A stretch of DNA of 64,000 nucleotides from Thermodesulfobacteriota bacterium. Lineage in GTDB: Bacteria > Desulfobacterota > QYQD01. Positions within the stretch are counted from its first letter, which is position 1; each line of letters starts with the position of its first letter. The notes beneath the pieces were generated by a model. That model did not search any database. It worked only from the letters and a program-made list of their open reading frames with translations, and was not told where the DNA came from. The stretch covers positions 62,001 to 126,000 of the forward strand of contig JAVHLC010000002.1 of the NCBI GenBank assembly GCA_031082315.1. Direction: 5' to 3'. Position numbers and translations under genes: made by a program. Positions 33,999-43,260 of the stretch are shown here, piece by piece.

Positions 33999-35678
33999 CT
34001 ATCTCCTTCGCCGCTCTATCATTTCCCGGGCATGCGCCCTGGTCTTTTCGGAAATCTCTACACCACCCAACATCCGCGCTATCTCTTGCACGCGCTCCTC
34101 CCCTGAGAGTTCTTTGACTATGGTTTCAGTGCGGGATCCCTTTTGCACCTTATCTACCCCGTAATGCCTGTCTGCAAAACAGGCAATCTGTGGCAGATGG
34201 GTGATACAGATAACCTGATGGCGGCCGGCCAGGTCCCCCAGCTTGCGTCCCAGTACCTCGGCTACGGCGCCGCCTATACCGGCGTCAACCTCGTCAAAAA
34301 TGGTAGTTTCCACCCCATCCCTTTCTGTAAGGACGCTCTTCAGGGCCAGCGTGATACGGGAAAGCTCTCCTCCGGAGGCAATCTGCGCCAGTGGTTTCAA
34401 ATCTTCGCCGATATTCGGGGCAATGAGAAATTGAACTTCATCGATACCATTTTCTGAAAGTATATCCCCTACCTCTTCCTTAAGCGGACTGAAATCAACC
34501 ATAAATCTGGTACGAGGCATGTGGAGCGATTCCAGCTCCCGGCAGACTGCCTCTGCCAATTGTGAAGCCGCGGCCTTTCGCTTGGCCGACAAATCCAGCG
34601 CCCGCCGGATGACTTCTTCTTCGGCCCTGGCTACGGATGCCTCGAGACCGGCAAGTTCCTCTTGCCTTCCTTCTAAACCGGCCAGTTCCTGTTCTATCTC
34701 AGCGCTCAGGGCCAAGATTTTCTGGATGTCTCCGTCGTATTTCTTCTTAAGCCGGGACAGCTCCTGCAATCTATCTTCAAGGGTCTCCAGTCTCCCCGGG
34801 TCACTGTTAATCTTCTGCAGATAATCTCTCAATCGTAAGGCTATATCCTCTACCTGAAAAAAGGCGGTGTCCAGGGCCTCCACAAGCGGGGCCAGGGAAC
34901 CATCGATCCCGGCCAATGATTGACCCAGTGTCCTGGACTCGCTGAGCTTCTCTGTCGCCGCACCGGATGAGGCATACAGTAAATCATAGGCGCGCTGGGC
35001 CCACTCGCGCAGTTTTTCCGCCGAAGCCAACAAAGACTTCTCCTGAATAAGCTCCTCTTCTTCACCAATCCGTAAATTCGCATTTTTTATCTCTTGCAAC
35101 TGAAAGGCTAAAAGATCTTTACGCGCAGCCGCGGTGTTTTGCTGTTCAATCAGTTGGCGGCGCTGTTCACGAAGCTCCTGCCACTTTCGGTAATCCTTCT
35201 GTACCCCCAGGCGAAGATATGTCAATCCCCCGAAGGCATCCAAAAGAAGCAGATGATTTTGGGGACGCAAGAGGATTTGATACTCATGCTGCCCGGCGAT
35301 GGAAATCAGTTCAGTGGCAAGCTGTGCTGCCATCTGCAGGGTAGCGGCCGTTCCGTTAATAAAAACCCGGCCTTTGCCGGTACGGGAAACAGTCCGCCGG
35401 ATAATCAGGACCTCATCTTTGTCTATGCCAATGTCTGTTAGCTTCTGAGCCACCCGGCTGTCTTCCGGATACTCAAAATAAGCCTCTATCCTGGCCTCCT
35501 CCTTACCGGTGCGTATCAGGTGCGGGCCTCCCCGTCCACCCAGAACGAGCTGGATGGCCTGGATGATAATAGACTTGCCTGCGCCGGTTTCGCCGGAGAG
35601 GATGTTCAGCCCCGGGCCAAACGAAATCTTAAGGTTAGCGATCAGGGCAAAATCCTGGATGGTAAGTTCGAGCAACAT
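33999..35678 (-). CDS. recN: DNA repair protein RecN
   Basis: About 559 residues. The SMC-like ATPase half has Walker A in LSGETGAGKSIIIQAIQL and the C-terminal signature FLIAPNIGEDLKPLAQIASGGE, then FDEVDAGIGGAVAE. A coiled coil lies between. RecN acts in double-strand break repair. The start MLLELTIQDF at 35678 matches the usual RecN N-terminus, and an upstream ATG at 35714 would add a non-conserved 12 residues. Confidence 0.93.
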   Translation of the reverse strand: MLLELTIQDFALIANLKISFGPGLNILSGETGAGKSIIIQAIQLVLGGRGGPHLIRTGKEEARIEAYFEYPEDSRVAQKLTDIGIDKDEVLIIRRTVSRTGKGRVFINGTAATLQMAAQLATELISIAGQHEYQILLRPQNHLLLLDAFGGLTYLRLGVQKDYRKWQELREQRRQLIEQQNTAAARKDLLAFQLQEIKNANLRIGEEEELIQEKSLLASAEKLREWAQRAYDLLYASSGAATEKLSESRTLGQSLAGIDGSLAPLVEALDTAFFQVEDIALRLRDYLQKINSDPGRLETLEDRLQELSRLKKKYDGDIQKILALSAEIEQELAGLEGRQEELAGLEASVARAEEEVIRRALDLSAKRKAAASQLAEAVCRELESLHMPRTRFMVDFSPLKEEVGDILSENGIDEVQFLIAPNIGEDLKPLAQIASGGELSRITLALKSVLTERDGVETTIFDEVDAGIGGAVAEVLGRKLGDLAGRHQVICITHLPQIACFADRHYGVDKVQKGSRTETIVKELSGEERVQEIARMLGGVEISEKTRAHAREMIERRRR

Positions 35679-35789
35679 AGATGAAAGGTACTTTAGTTTT
35701 ATCCCATCATACATATTTCATTCAAGATTGCAATCCTCTCTCTGCCTAAATTTAGGAAAAAGGGGTTAATTCCCGATAAGATATCCAGT

Positions 35790-36010
35790 GCTCATCCGGA
35801 AACTACCGTTTCCGGTCGTGCCACAGGCAGATTCGCCGAGGCGAACTTCACGCTTTCAGCGATCAGCGATTAGCTGTCAGCATGTTTGTTATCCGTTATC
35901 CGTTAACCGTTGTCCGACATTTTCTTTCGGTAAACGGTCAACAGTGAACGGTGGACCGGCTTCATGCTGATAGCTCGTCCGGAATTTTTTGGTTTCCGGA
36001 CGAAAACTAT
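35790..36010. repeat. Family A layered repeat (copy 5)
   Basis: It carries the outer hairpins TCATCCGGAAACTACCGTTT and TTCCGGACGAAAAC, the CACGCTTTCAGCGATCAGCG words, and the inner GTTATCCGTTAACCGTTGTC / ACGGTCAACAGTGAACGGTG module. It is the closest relative of the copy at 541-740, with the same extra GTGCCACAGGCAGATTCGCC piece. It lies between recN and the PilZ gene. Confidence 0.8.
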
Positions 36011-36039
36011 CCAATACCAGAAAGAGGGCATAGAGTTAA

Positions 36040-36390
36040 ATGAACAAAAAAGAAAGAAGGCAAGTCTCCAGGAAGGCGGTCAGGCTTGAGATCTATTACT
36101 CAACCCCAACGGATATTTTTACCAGCCTCAGCCAAAACCTGAATGAAGGGGGCATCTTTATCGAAACCGACAGGCCTGCCCCTGTAGGGACAGTCGTTGA
36201 GATAAAATTTTATCTGCCCGGTGACCATAATAAGCCCATTGAGACGCATGGAGTGGTCGTCTGGTCCACGACCAGTCCCCCGGGAAAAGACACCGGGCAT
36301 CCCCGGGCAGGAATGGGAATAGAATTTGAAAATTTAAGCGATCATGACAAGGAACGAATAAATAAATTTATCAGAGACATGAAGAACTGA
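36040..36390 (+). CDS. PilZ-domain protein
   Basis: 116 residues. It has the single-domain PilZ form common in deltaproteobacteria: RRQVSRKAVRLEIYY with the N-terminal arginines, LNEGGIFIETDRPAPVGT, a mid GVVVW and RAGMGIEFENLS. PilZ proteins bind c-di-GMP, but the RxxxR and D/NxSxxG motif here is imperfect (LNEGG), so binding is unproven. Within one region there are also HD-GYP and HDOD genes. GAGGG lies upstream. Confidence 0.82.
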   Translation: MNKKERRQVSRKAVRLEIYYSTPTDIFTSLSQNLNEGGIFIETDRPAPVGTVVEIKFYLPGDHNKPIETHGVVVWSTTSPPGKDTGHPRAGMGIEFENLSDHDKERINKFIRDMKN

Positions 36391-36394
36391 TACA

Positions 36395-36506
36395 AAGAGT
36401 TCAAAGTTCCAAGGTTCACGGTTCAAGGTTAGAGAGCGATGAAGATTGATATGAAAAGCGCAACGTAGCCAACCGTGAACCGTGAACCTGACAACCCGAG
36501 TAGTTA
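36395..36506. repeat. Family B terminal-inverted-repeat element (copy)
   Basis: AGTTCAAAGTTCCAAGGTTC faces ACCGTGAACCGTGAACCTGA, ending ACAACCCGAGTAGTTACTC. The core GAGAGCGATGAAGATTGATA is as in the copy at 31262. It abuts the 3' ends of the PilZ gene and the minus-strand stress protein gene. Confidence 0.75.
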
Positions 36507-36509
36507 CTC

Positions 36510-36959
36510 TTAAACTTTATATGGATTTACGGTCATAACCGGACAGGGAGCTGATTTTACAACCTGTTCGGCCACGCTTCCAAAAATGGCCTTGTCCAGC
36601 CCCTTCCGTCCGTGGGTGCCCATGACTATCAGATCAATCCTTTCTGTCGTGACTAATTTATTTATCTCCTCACCGACATCCCCAATCAGTACACGGGTTT
36701 CTAAATTTTTAAAACCCTCCAGGTGCTCTTTCACAAAGTTCTGCATGTTCTTCTCGGCGCCCCGAGACACCTCTGCTTCAAAGTTAGCTATCGAGGCATG
36801 TGGGATGTAAAAGCCGGAAAAATGCCCCAACCCCCTCACCACATAAACAAGATATAGTTTAGCATTAAACTTCTCAGCAAGGCTAACGGCATAAGGAACG
36901 ATTTTTTTTGAACTCTCTGAAAAATCAACCGGACACAAAATCTTCTTAATTTCTTTCAT
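36510..36959 (-). CDS. Universal stress protein (single UspA)
   Basis: 149 residues. It begins KKILCPVDFSESSKKIVPYA and ends with the ATP-binding motif IVMGTHGRKGLDKAIFGSVA and CPVMTV. GGAGG lies 4 nt before ATG 36959; an upstream in-frame start at 36992 would add 11 residues of the spacer. It lies beyond the heme-sensing kinase on the same strand. Confidence 0.9.
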   Translation of the reverse strand: MKEIKKILCPVDFSESSKKIVPYAVSLAEKFNAKLYLVYVVRGLGHFSGFYIPHASIANFEAEVSRGAEKNMQNFVKEHLEGFKNLETRVLIGDVGEEINKLVTTERIDLIVMGTHGRKGLDKAIFGSVAEQVVKSAPCPVMTVNPYKV

Positions 36960-37052
36960 GACCGCCTCCATGACTCTGGGATGTTGAGACAACTACCTTT
37001 ATTATTTATGCTATCAGTTGTCATTTCCCCCTGTCAAGGCAAAAGCCCACTC

Positions 37053-38732
37053 TTAGGATGTGATCGGCAAGTTAACGATGCAGGTGGTGCCTTCTCCTAC
37101 CTTACTCTTTATTTCGACAGACCCACCGTGGTCCTCGATTATCTTCCGCGAAATAGCCAGCCCCAGCCCTGTCCCTTTGGGTTTTGTGGTAAAAAACGGG
37201 TTAAATATATCCTGGAGATTTTCACCGGGAATCCCCTTACCGGTATCTGTAACCGTGATCTTAATTATCTGACCCTCCATATCCGTGGCAATGTCCAGCT
37301 TGCCGCCATGGGGCATGGCCTCGACCGCATTCTTGGCCAGATTGATAAGGATCTGCTTAAGCTGCCGGGGATCAAAAGAACTGGACGGAATATCAGGCCG
37401 AAGTGATTTGGTAAATTCTATCCCCTGTTTTTGAAGTTCTCCGGACATCAAGTTATAAACATCCAACGCCACCTCATTGATATTCTGTATGCTCTTCTGG
37501 GGCTGGGCCATTCTCGCAAAATCTGATACATCGACAAGCAAGCTCTCCAGCCGCCTTATCTCGTCGGTTACGATCTGCAATTTTTTCCTGTTCGGGTCTT
37601 CGTGCCCCAGGGACTCAAAGACCTGTTTGGAAAAACCGCCGATGAGCATAAGGGGATTCTTGATCTCATGCGCAATATGGGCGGCGCCCTTGCCGATAGT
37701 GGCTAACCTTTCCGCCTGCAGGTTCCTTTCGTACGCGCGGCTTAATGCCTCCCTGGATCTCTTTAATTCCGAGACCATGTGGCAAAAAGAATCACCCAAC
37801 TGAACTATCTCATCCCCCACGTGCTCCTTATAGACTTGACATTCACGGCACTCATCAAGCTTGTCCGGGAACTTCCCCATAGGCTGGCCCTTACAGAGGG
37901 TGCCGTCAATAAACCAGCACATCACATCGGTGCGCCCATAGGCAGGGCATTCTTTCTTATCACAATTTTCCATTTCCCAGCACCTTACCTTCTTGCCTAA
38001 ATCAAGCTTAACGTCCAGGTTGCCGCGGCTGACCTCGTCGGTCCACGCCGTGAGCACGGATATCGGGCGGGTAATGGATTTTGTGAGCCACTTATTTAAA
38101 AAAAAGCCTATGAGGGTAATAGAGATAATAAAATAAAAGAGGTCGCGACGCAGATGGCCAGCGACCATTTCTTCAATACGAGTCCATTTATAACCAACCG
38201 TCAAAACCCCCAGGATCCCTGGCTCTTCTCCATGGCATTTAAAACACGTCTTTTCATTAGGTATGGGCAGGGCATAGCGGAGGATTTTCTCCGCCTCCGC
38301 CGGATGTTCCACCCGCCGCACCTCCAGCCCCTTGGTCAGCTTACCGGTGCGTAAGGCCTCCAGAGTAATACGGGATTCCGTCACCCTCCCTATGTTGCCT
38401 TTTGCCACACCACTATAGCGTATAACACCTTTGGTATCACACAGATGCACAACGTCAATATCCCGTAATACACGCAGACGCTCTAATATGCTCTGAACCT
38501 GCTCCATCTCGCCGTCGAGCATCGGATATTCAACACTCTTCATGACGGTATCACTTGTTTCTGCGGCCTTCCTCTCCTCTTCGTCCAGGAAATCCTTACG
38601 GTGCGATATGACATCTATGTATGTAAAGGTGCCCATGCCTACAAGCAAGATCAGCCCTATACCCAACATAACCTTGAGCCGAAGACTGCTCAAGAGGAGG
38701 AAAGCCCTTAGTTTTTCTTTGAGATGCACCAT
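37053..38732 (-). CDS. Sensor histidine kinase with periplasmic heme motif and cysteine-rich cytoplasmic block
   Basis: 559 residues. Membrane segment at about 19-40. A periplasmic domain holds a CxxCH heme-c site (Cys163, Cys166, His167 in KTCFKCHGEEP). A second membrane segment at about 199-215 precedes HAMP (about 215-250). After HAMP comes a block of seven cysteines (251, 257, 262, 272, 280, 295, 298) that could hold a metal or iron-sulfur centre. HisKA has the phospho-His355 in AHIAHEIKNP. The HATPase has DTGKGIPGENL and GTGLGLAISRKIIEDHGG. This architecture suggests redox sensing through heme and perhaps a cytoplasmic metal site. The nearby tetraheme cytochrome is upstream on the same strand. 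Confidence 0.88.
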   Translation of the reverse strand: MVHLKEKLRAFLLLSSLRLKVMLGIGLILLVGMGTFTYIDVISHRKDFLDEEERKAAETSDTVMKSVEYPMLDGEMEQVQSILERLRVLRDIDVVHLCDTKGVIRYSGVAKGNIGRVTESRITLEALRTGKLTKGLEVRRVEHPAEAEKILRYALPIPNEKTCFKCHGEEPGILGVLTVGYKWTRIEEMVAGHLRRDLFYFIISITLIGFFLNKWLTKSITRPISVLTAWTDEVSRGNLDVKLDLGKKVRCWEMENCDKKECPAYGRTDVMCWFIDGTLCKGQPMGKFPDKLDECRECQVYKEHVGDEIVQLGDSFCHMVSELKRSREALSRAYERNLQAERLATIGKGAAHIAHEIKNPLMLIGGFSKQVFESLGHEDPNRKKLQIVTDEIRRLESLLVDVSDFARMAQPQKSIQNINEVALDVYNLMSGELQKQGIEFTKSLRPDIPSSSFDPRQLKQILINLAKNAVEAMPHGGKLDIATDMEGQIIKITVTDTGKGIPGENLQDIFNPFFTTKPKGTGLGLAISRKIIEDHGGSVEIKSKVGEGTTCIVNLPITS

Positions 38733-38853
38733 TCAGACCTTCTTTCTGTAGTGAACGTCATTTGTCAACGGTCATTTCCCACCGTTAAAAGCGGCCAATC
38801 CTTTACAGTTGACCAATGACTAATGGCTGATGCCCGGCGACATTGCCTATAAA

Positions 38854-39297
38854 TCAGTACCACCCTGGATGTCTATGTCCGCTATGACAGGTAGTGCAGA
38901 GATTTTTAGGAATGGTCAAAGTCCTCTGATGTTCCTCTTTCGTTGGGGCCTTAAGATGCAGGCTGGCCGGGCCATGGCAGGATTCACACTGTTTATTTGC
39001 CATATCCGGTGTTTTTTCCACACTGCAAAAACCGCCCGGCTGTCCAAAACCTGTAGTATGGCAGCGAAGGCAATTCGGATCACGGTCTTTCTTTCTCATC
39101 TGGATAATTCGAAAATTCTTGGAGTACTTCCACGTTAAGTATGTCTCTACCTCTTTAGGGTGACACTCTTTACACCTTGCCATCCCCACATAGGTAGCCT
39201 TGCCCTTTGCCGCCTGCGCTGTTTGTAAGGTAAACAACAAGCCCATACCGTAAGTAAAAAATAAGAAAGAGGCGATTATCATAATAAATATTTTCAT
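38854..39297 (-). CDS. Four-heme c-type cytochrome, periplasmic
   Basis: 147 residues with a signal peptide (MKIFIMIIASFLFFTYGMGL to AQAAKG). Four CxxCH sites: CKECH, CLRCH, CESCH and CTTCH. The spacing and the flanking WKYSKNFR and CESCHGPASLH resemble cytochrome c554-type and related multiheme carriers. It probably moves electrons in the periplasm. A promoter-like TTGACT-17-TAATGT lies upstream. The kinase with a heme site is downstream, so the cytochrome and sensor may share a signal. Confidence 0.88.
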   Translation of the reverse strand: MKIFIMIIASFLFFTYGMGLLFTLQTAQAAKGKATYVGMARCKECHPKEVETYLTWKYSKNFRIIQMRKKDRDPNCLRCHTTGFGQPGGFCSVEKTPDMANKQCESCHGPASLHLKAPTKEEHQRTLTIPKNLCTTCHSGHRHPGWY

Positions 39298-39354
39298 TAT
39301 CCCCCAACCCCCCGTTATTTGTTTTTATAACCGGTTGCAATAGTTATAAATTAT

Positions 39355-39383
39355 ACATTAAATGTATTTCCCTCCCCAGTCAA
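39355..39383 (-). promoter_or_regulatory. Promoter candidate for the four-heme cytochrome
   Basis: On the minus strand TTGACT (39383-39378), 17-nt spacer, TAATGT (39360-39355), about 60 nt before the cytochrome start. The -10 is weak. Confidence 0.4.
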
Positions 39384-39469
39384 GCCCACAATAAACCATC
39401 CACAAATCAGGGCTGTAATACCGGGCATTTTGCTCTATTAATAATTATCCATTACGCCACAGAAAACCC

Positions 39470-39498
39470 TTGACTAATGAATGGTTATGGTCTATGAA
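39470..39498 (+). promoter_or_regulatory. Promoter candidate for apbE
   Basis: TTGACT (39470-39475), 17-nt spacer, TATGAA (39493-39498). The start of apbE is 48 nt further on with AAAGGAGAGG just before it. Confidence 0.5.
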
Positions 39499-39545
39499 AA
39501 CACTGGTGAAGATTTTTAACCGGAGTCCGGAAAGGAGAGGTTAGA

Positions 39546-40598
39546 ATGGATAAAACTGGCATTAAAAATGGACCACAGGCCTTAACCAGCCGTAGGGATT
39601 GTCTTAAGATTATAGGCATGCTCGGCCTAGGTATGGCCGTTCCCAATGTTTTTCCAACATCATCCGAGGCCAAACTTTCTAACGGTCTTAATCAGGTCAG
39701 CAGGACTATTCCCCTTATGGGCACTTTTGTCAATATAACCGTGCTGCATCCATCTCAGGACAAGGCCCTTGAGGCCGTGGAAAAGGGCTTTGCACGGATG
39801 GAGAAACTGGTCAAGGTATTTGACCGCTACTCTAACAGCACCCCGGTATCCTGGTTAAACCATAAGGGGCAGCTTAAGGATATCTGTCCGGAATTAGCAC
39901 AGGTTATGAGCAAGGCTTCCTACTTTCATTTCCTGAGTCAGGGTTCTTTTGACATAACAGTCCAACCCCTTGTTGACCTCTATAAAGAAGCGTTTGCCAG
40001 AACCGGACATGCGCCGTCATCAGAAAAAGTCCAAGAAAAATTGTCCCTGGTTGATGCCGATAAGATACAGTTTAATAAACAAGGTATCCACTTTCTGAAA
40101 GAAGGCATGGGCATCACCCTTGATGGCATTGCCAAAGGTTACATCGTTGACGAAGCTGCCAATACCCTGAAAAAAATGGGCGTACAGTATGCACTGATCA
40201 ATGCCGGTGGAGATATCCGGGCTATAGGCGGGAACGGTCCGAATAAGTCCTGGAAGATCGGCATCACCGATCCCAGGAAGCAAAAACCATATCTTCAAAC
40301 AATAGCATTAAACAATGGCGCGGTGGCCACGTCCGGTAACTATGAGGTTTACTTTGATCGGGAAAAGCTCTACCACCACATTATTGATACGCATACCGGC
40401 CGGTCTCCCAGGGGTCTGGCCAGTGTAAGCATCACCGCTCCCACGGTTATGGAGGCCGATGCGCTTTCTACCACCGTCTTTGTTGAAGGCATAGAAAAAG
40501 GCATGCGGCTTGTAGAGGCATTGCCGAATGTGGAGGCTATGGTAATAATAACCAGCGGGAATAAGAAATTCGCTTCTAAGGGTTGGAAGACGGCCTAA
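39546..40598 (+). CDS. apbE: FAD:protein FMN transferase ApbE
   Basis: 350 residues. The N-terminal twin-arginine-like motif SRRDCLKIIG precedes a hydrophobic stretch, so export by Tat is likely. ApbE motifs are PLMGTFVNITV, GSFDITVQPL, TLDGIAKGYIVDEAA, NAGGDIRAIG and DTHTGRSPRGLASVSITA. ApbE attaches FMN to the conserved Thr of RnfG and RnfD, so it is the likely maturation enzyme for the Rnf complex encoded from 43 kb on the opposite strand. A strong terminator follows. Confidence 0.93.
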   Translation: MDKTGIKNGPQALTSRRDCLKIIGMLGLGMAVPNVFPTSSEAKLSNGLNQVSRTIPLMGTFVNITVLHPSQDKALEAVEKGFARMEKLVKVFDRYSNSTPVSWLNHKGQLKDICPELAQVMSKASYFHFLSQGSFDITVQPLVDLYKEAFARTGHAPSSEKVQEKLSLVDADKIQFNKQGIHFLKEGMGITLDGIAKGYIVDEAANTLKKMGVQYALINAGGDIRAIGGNGPNKSWKIGITDPRKQKPYLQTIALNNGAVATSGNYEVYFDREKLYHHIIDTHTGRSPRGLASVSITAPTVMEADALSTTVFVEGIEKGMRLVEALPNVEAMVIITSGNKKFASKGWKTA

Positions 40599-40627
40599 GA
40601 AGCAACTTATCGATATATCAAAAACAA

Positions 40628-40663
40628 AAACGCCAGTTCATGTAGAATGAGCTGGCGTTTTTT
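40628..40663 (+). terminator. Rho-independent terminator after apbE (bidirectional form)
   Basis: The stem CGCCAGTTCAT / ATGAGCTGGCG (40631-40641 and 40647-40657) is followed by TTTTTT and preceded by AAAAA on the other strand, so it can also work for the opposite direction. Confidence 0.85.
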
Positions 40664-40671
40664 ATTGCTAT

Positions 40672-40866
40672 TTCACCCTCCTCTACATCCCCTCCCATCT
40701 GTCCTCGGCCCGCCGTAGGCGGGCAAGGGGGGAATAATCGATAATCCCCTCTCCCCCCCTTTTGCGGGAGAGAGCATCTCGCCGTAGGGGCAGGGCTTGC
40801 CCTGCCCAACAAGGGCGCAGCAAGCGGCGCCCCTACGTTATGGAAACCGAACGGTTAGGGTGAGGG
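40672..40866. repeat. GC-rich palindromic repeat island
   Basis: It contains CCCGCCGTAGGCGGGCAAG, GGGGCAGGGCTTGCCCTGCC and CAAGGGCGCAGCAAGCGGCG, each with a short palindrome, and the word GGTTAGGGTGAGGGG at the end. These are common dispersed words in proteobacterial intergenic DNA. There is no gene in 40599-40876. Confidence 0.6.
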
Positions 40867-40876
40867 GGTATCGGAC

Positions 40877-41761
40877 TTACGGCACCAACAGCGTCGGAAG
40901 CTCAGATGCCTCAGCTATGCGGTGTGAGACGCTACCGACAAAAAACTCCTTAACGCGATCCTTCCCTGTCGTTCCCTGTACAATCATGGTGGAGTTCAAC
41001 TCCCGGGAAAGCCGTATAATCTCGCCGGCAGTACGCCCGGCAGTCAAATGGGGTTCGGCCTTGATCCCCGCCTTCTTCAGTGTCGCGCAGTATTTGTCCA
41101 GCCTCTCTTTACTCTCCTTTTCGATACGATTCAGCTCACTTTTATCGAGATTCTTGGATATCTTAACCCCAATGATATGGGCCACATCCACCTTATCCAC
41201 GGCACCCTTCAGGGTTGTGATAAATTCAAGGGCATTCTTTGAAGGCTTCGACCAGTCGGTAGCAAACAAGGGCCGCTGGAAGGGATGTTCATTAACACGC
41301 CTTACACATTGTCCCTCCATATCACAATGAACCATATACTTGCTTATGAGGACCGGGATAGCCGTACTCCGGCGTAACAGGTCCAGGGTATGCGAGCCTA
41401 CATAAACCCTTTCCAGGGCCGTCCGTTTTTTCCGTCCGGCTACAATCAGGTTGACCTTCTCCTTTTCAGCAATTCTGACCAGCTTTGGAACCGGCTCACC
41501 GACCTCGATGCGGATTTTACTATCTACACCCGCCTTGGAAAGGGCCTCCTGCCAGTCTTCAAACCGGATCCGGGCCTGCTCCCTGAGGCGCTCCTCTTCA
41601 TCCTTCATGTAGCCCCCGTAAGGCACAAAGGCCACTTCCTCACGTGGAATTATGTAGGTAAGGATTACCTCCTTAAGCCCGGCCGCCTTCAAATCCAGAA
41701 GGGACTCCAGGGCGTCAAAGGCCAATTCCCTGAATTTAGTCGCAAACAGAACCTTTTTCAT
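40877..41761 (-). CDS. Tandem universal stress protein
   Basis: 294 residues with two UspA domains (about 1-145 and 160-294). End motifs: LIVAGRKKRTALERVYVGSH and MIVQGTTGKDRVKEFFVGSVS. It is the last gene of the minus-strand run rnfC-...-nhaD-usp, 10 nt behind nhaD. Its position ties it to the Rnf/antiporter operon; a regulatory or energy-sensing role is inferred. Confidence 0.9.
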   Translation of the reverse strand: MKKVLFATKFRELAFDALESLLDLKAAGLKEVILTYIIPREEVAFVPYGGYMKDEEERLREQARIRFEDWQEALSKAGVDSKIRIEVGEPVPKLVRIAEKEKVNLIVAGRKKRTALERVYVGSHTLDLLRRSTAIPVLISKYMVHCDMEGQCVRRVNEHPFQRPLFATDWSKPSKNALEFITTLKGAVDKVDVAHIIGVKISKNLDKSELNRIEKESKERLDKYCATLKKAGIKAEPHLTAGRTAGEIIRLSRELNSTMIVQGTTGKDRVKEFFVGSVSHRIAEASELPTLLVP

Positions 41762-41771
41762 AGAGCCCTCC

Positions 41772-43211
41772 TTAAATGAAGAAGATATAGGTTATAACCA
41801 CAAATGTTGTACACAATACCGGGATGGAATACTTAATCATATATCCAAAGAAGCTGGGCATTGGCGTACCGGCCTCCTCAGCAATAGATCTTACCATAAA
41901 GTTCGGGGCGTTGCCAATATAGGTGTTGGCCCCCATAAAGACCGAACCGCAGGAAATGGCCTTAAGATAAATAGCATTCTCTGCGATAAGCTTCGGCACC
42001 GCCTGTGCCTCCGGCATGCCCGGATAGTAACTGCCGAGCGCCGTGCTGAAGAATGTCAAATAGGTCGGGGCATTGTCCAGAAAGCTGGAGAGGATGCCCG
42101 AGGCCCAGAAATAGTGGGCCGGTTCCTTCACCGCCTCGATAAGGAAGGCCAGTTGTCCCTTGGTTCCTGCCTTCAGGATCAGAAGGCAAGGCACCATGCT
42201 GACAAATATACCGGCAAAGAGATACGCTACTTCCAGGATCGGGGCCCATGAGAAGTCGTTGTCTTCCCTGACCTTTTTAGAGGTAGTTACCAGCGAAAGC
42301 GCCCCCATAACGATCAGGATACCATCCCGGGCCAGGTCAGCCACAGACCGGTGTATGCCGAACATATTAATGGAACCCCAGTCCACCAGGCCGCTCATCA
42401 GCACTGCCCCAATGATACCGGCCAGAAAGAGGAAATTCAAGGCCCCGTCCAACCCCAGGGGCTCCTTGACGCCCTCATCCACAGGCGCGGTTATCCCTTC
42501 CTTTTTGTACATATAGGTGTCAACCACGAAATATATCCCCAGGACTATAGCGGCTACGGTCAGCATCTGCGGCAATATATTGAAGGTCCAGGTGAAAGGG
42601 ACACCGTGCAGAAATCCGAGGAAGAGCGGCGGGTCGCCAAGCGGGGTTAAGGCCCCGCCGACATTGGCCACCAGGAAGATAAAGAATACGACCATAAAGC
42701 TCCGGTTCTTGCGGTAGTTATTGGCGCGGAGGAACGGCCGTATCATAAGCATGGCCGCTCCCGTAGTGCCCATCCACGAGGCCAGCGCCGTGCCTATGAT
42801 GAGCATGACCGTATTTACTACCGGCGTGCCCCTTAGCGAACCTTTGAGGAGGATACCACCTGAGACGGTAAACAGCGCCCAGAGCAGGATGATAAAGGGC
42901 ACATAATCCGCCACTATCACATGCATAAATTCATACACGGCCGTACCCGTATAGGCGATAACCATTGGAATAGCCACCAGCACCGCCCAGAAAGCGGAGA
43001 CCTTGCCGAAGTGATGATGCCAGAACTTGGGCAGGAAAAGCGGCATAAGGGCGATGGAAAGGAGCATGCCCGCAAATGGTATGGCGCTATAAAGAGGCAG
43101 CACCTCTCCTAAATTAATCCCACCGTGCCCGGCCTCAGAGGCCAGCGCAACCGATGGAAACACGATTAGACATATCAGCAAAAAAAGCGACGACAACTTT
43201 CCTCGAGTCAT
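41772..43211 (-). CDS. NhaD-type sodium:proton antiporter (CitM/ArsB superfamily)
   Basis: 479 residues with about 11-13 membrane segments and an apparent N-terminal signal. Typical residues include GTTGAAMLMIRPFLRANNY, VANVGGALTPLGDPPLFLGF and SFLDNAPTYLTFF, matching the NhaD branch. The SD GGAGGGG precedes the ATG. It lies in the Rnf operon, so it may exchange the sodium (or proton) gradient made by Rnf. The ion is not proven by sequence. Confidence 0.85.
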   Translation of the reverse strand: MTRGKLSSLFLLICLIVFPSVALASEAGHGGINLGEVLPLYSAIPFAGMLLSIALMPLFLPKFWHHHFGKVSAFWAVLVAIPMVIAYTGTAVYEFMHVIVADYVPFIILLWALFTVSGGILLKGSLRGTPVVNTVMLIIGTALASWMGTTGAAMLMIRPFLRANNYRKNRSFMVVFFIFLVANVGGALTPLGDPPLFLGFLHGVPFTWTFNILPQMLTVAAIVLGIYFVVDTYMYKKEGITAPVDEGVKEPLGLDGALNFLFLAGIIGAVLMSGLVDWGSINMFGIHRSVADLARDGILIVMGALSLVTTSKKVREDNDFSWAPILEVAYLFAGIFVSMVPCLLILKAGTKGQLAFLIEAVKEPAHYFWASGILSSFLDNAPTYLTFFSTALGSYYPGMPEAQAVPKLIAENAIYLKAISCGSVFMGANTYIGNAPNFMVRSIAEEAGTPMPSFFGYMIKYSIPVLCTTFVVITYIFFI

Positions 43212-43260
43212 AAGTATTCCCCTCCAGTATCCTCTACAGAATCTTATGGCTTTCCAGCTA

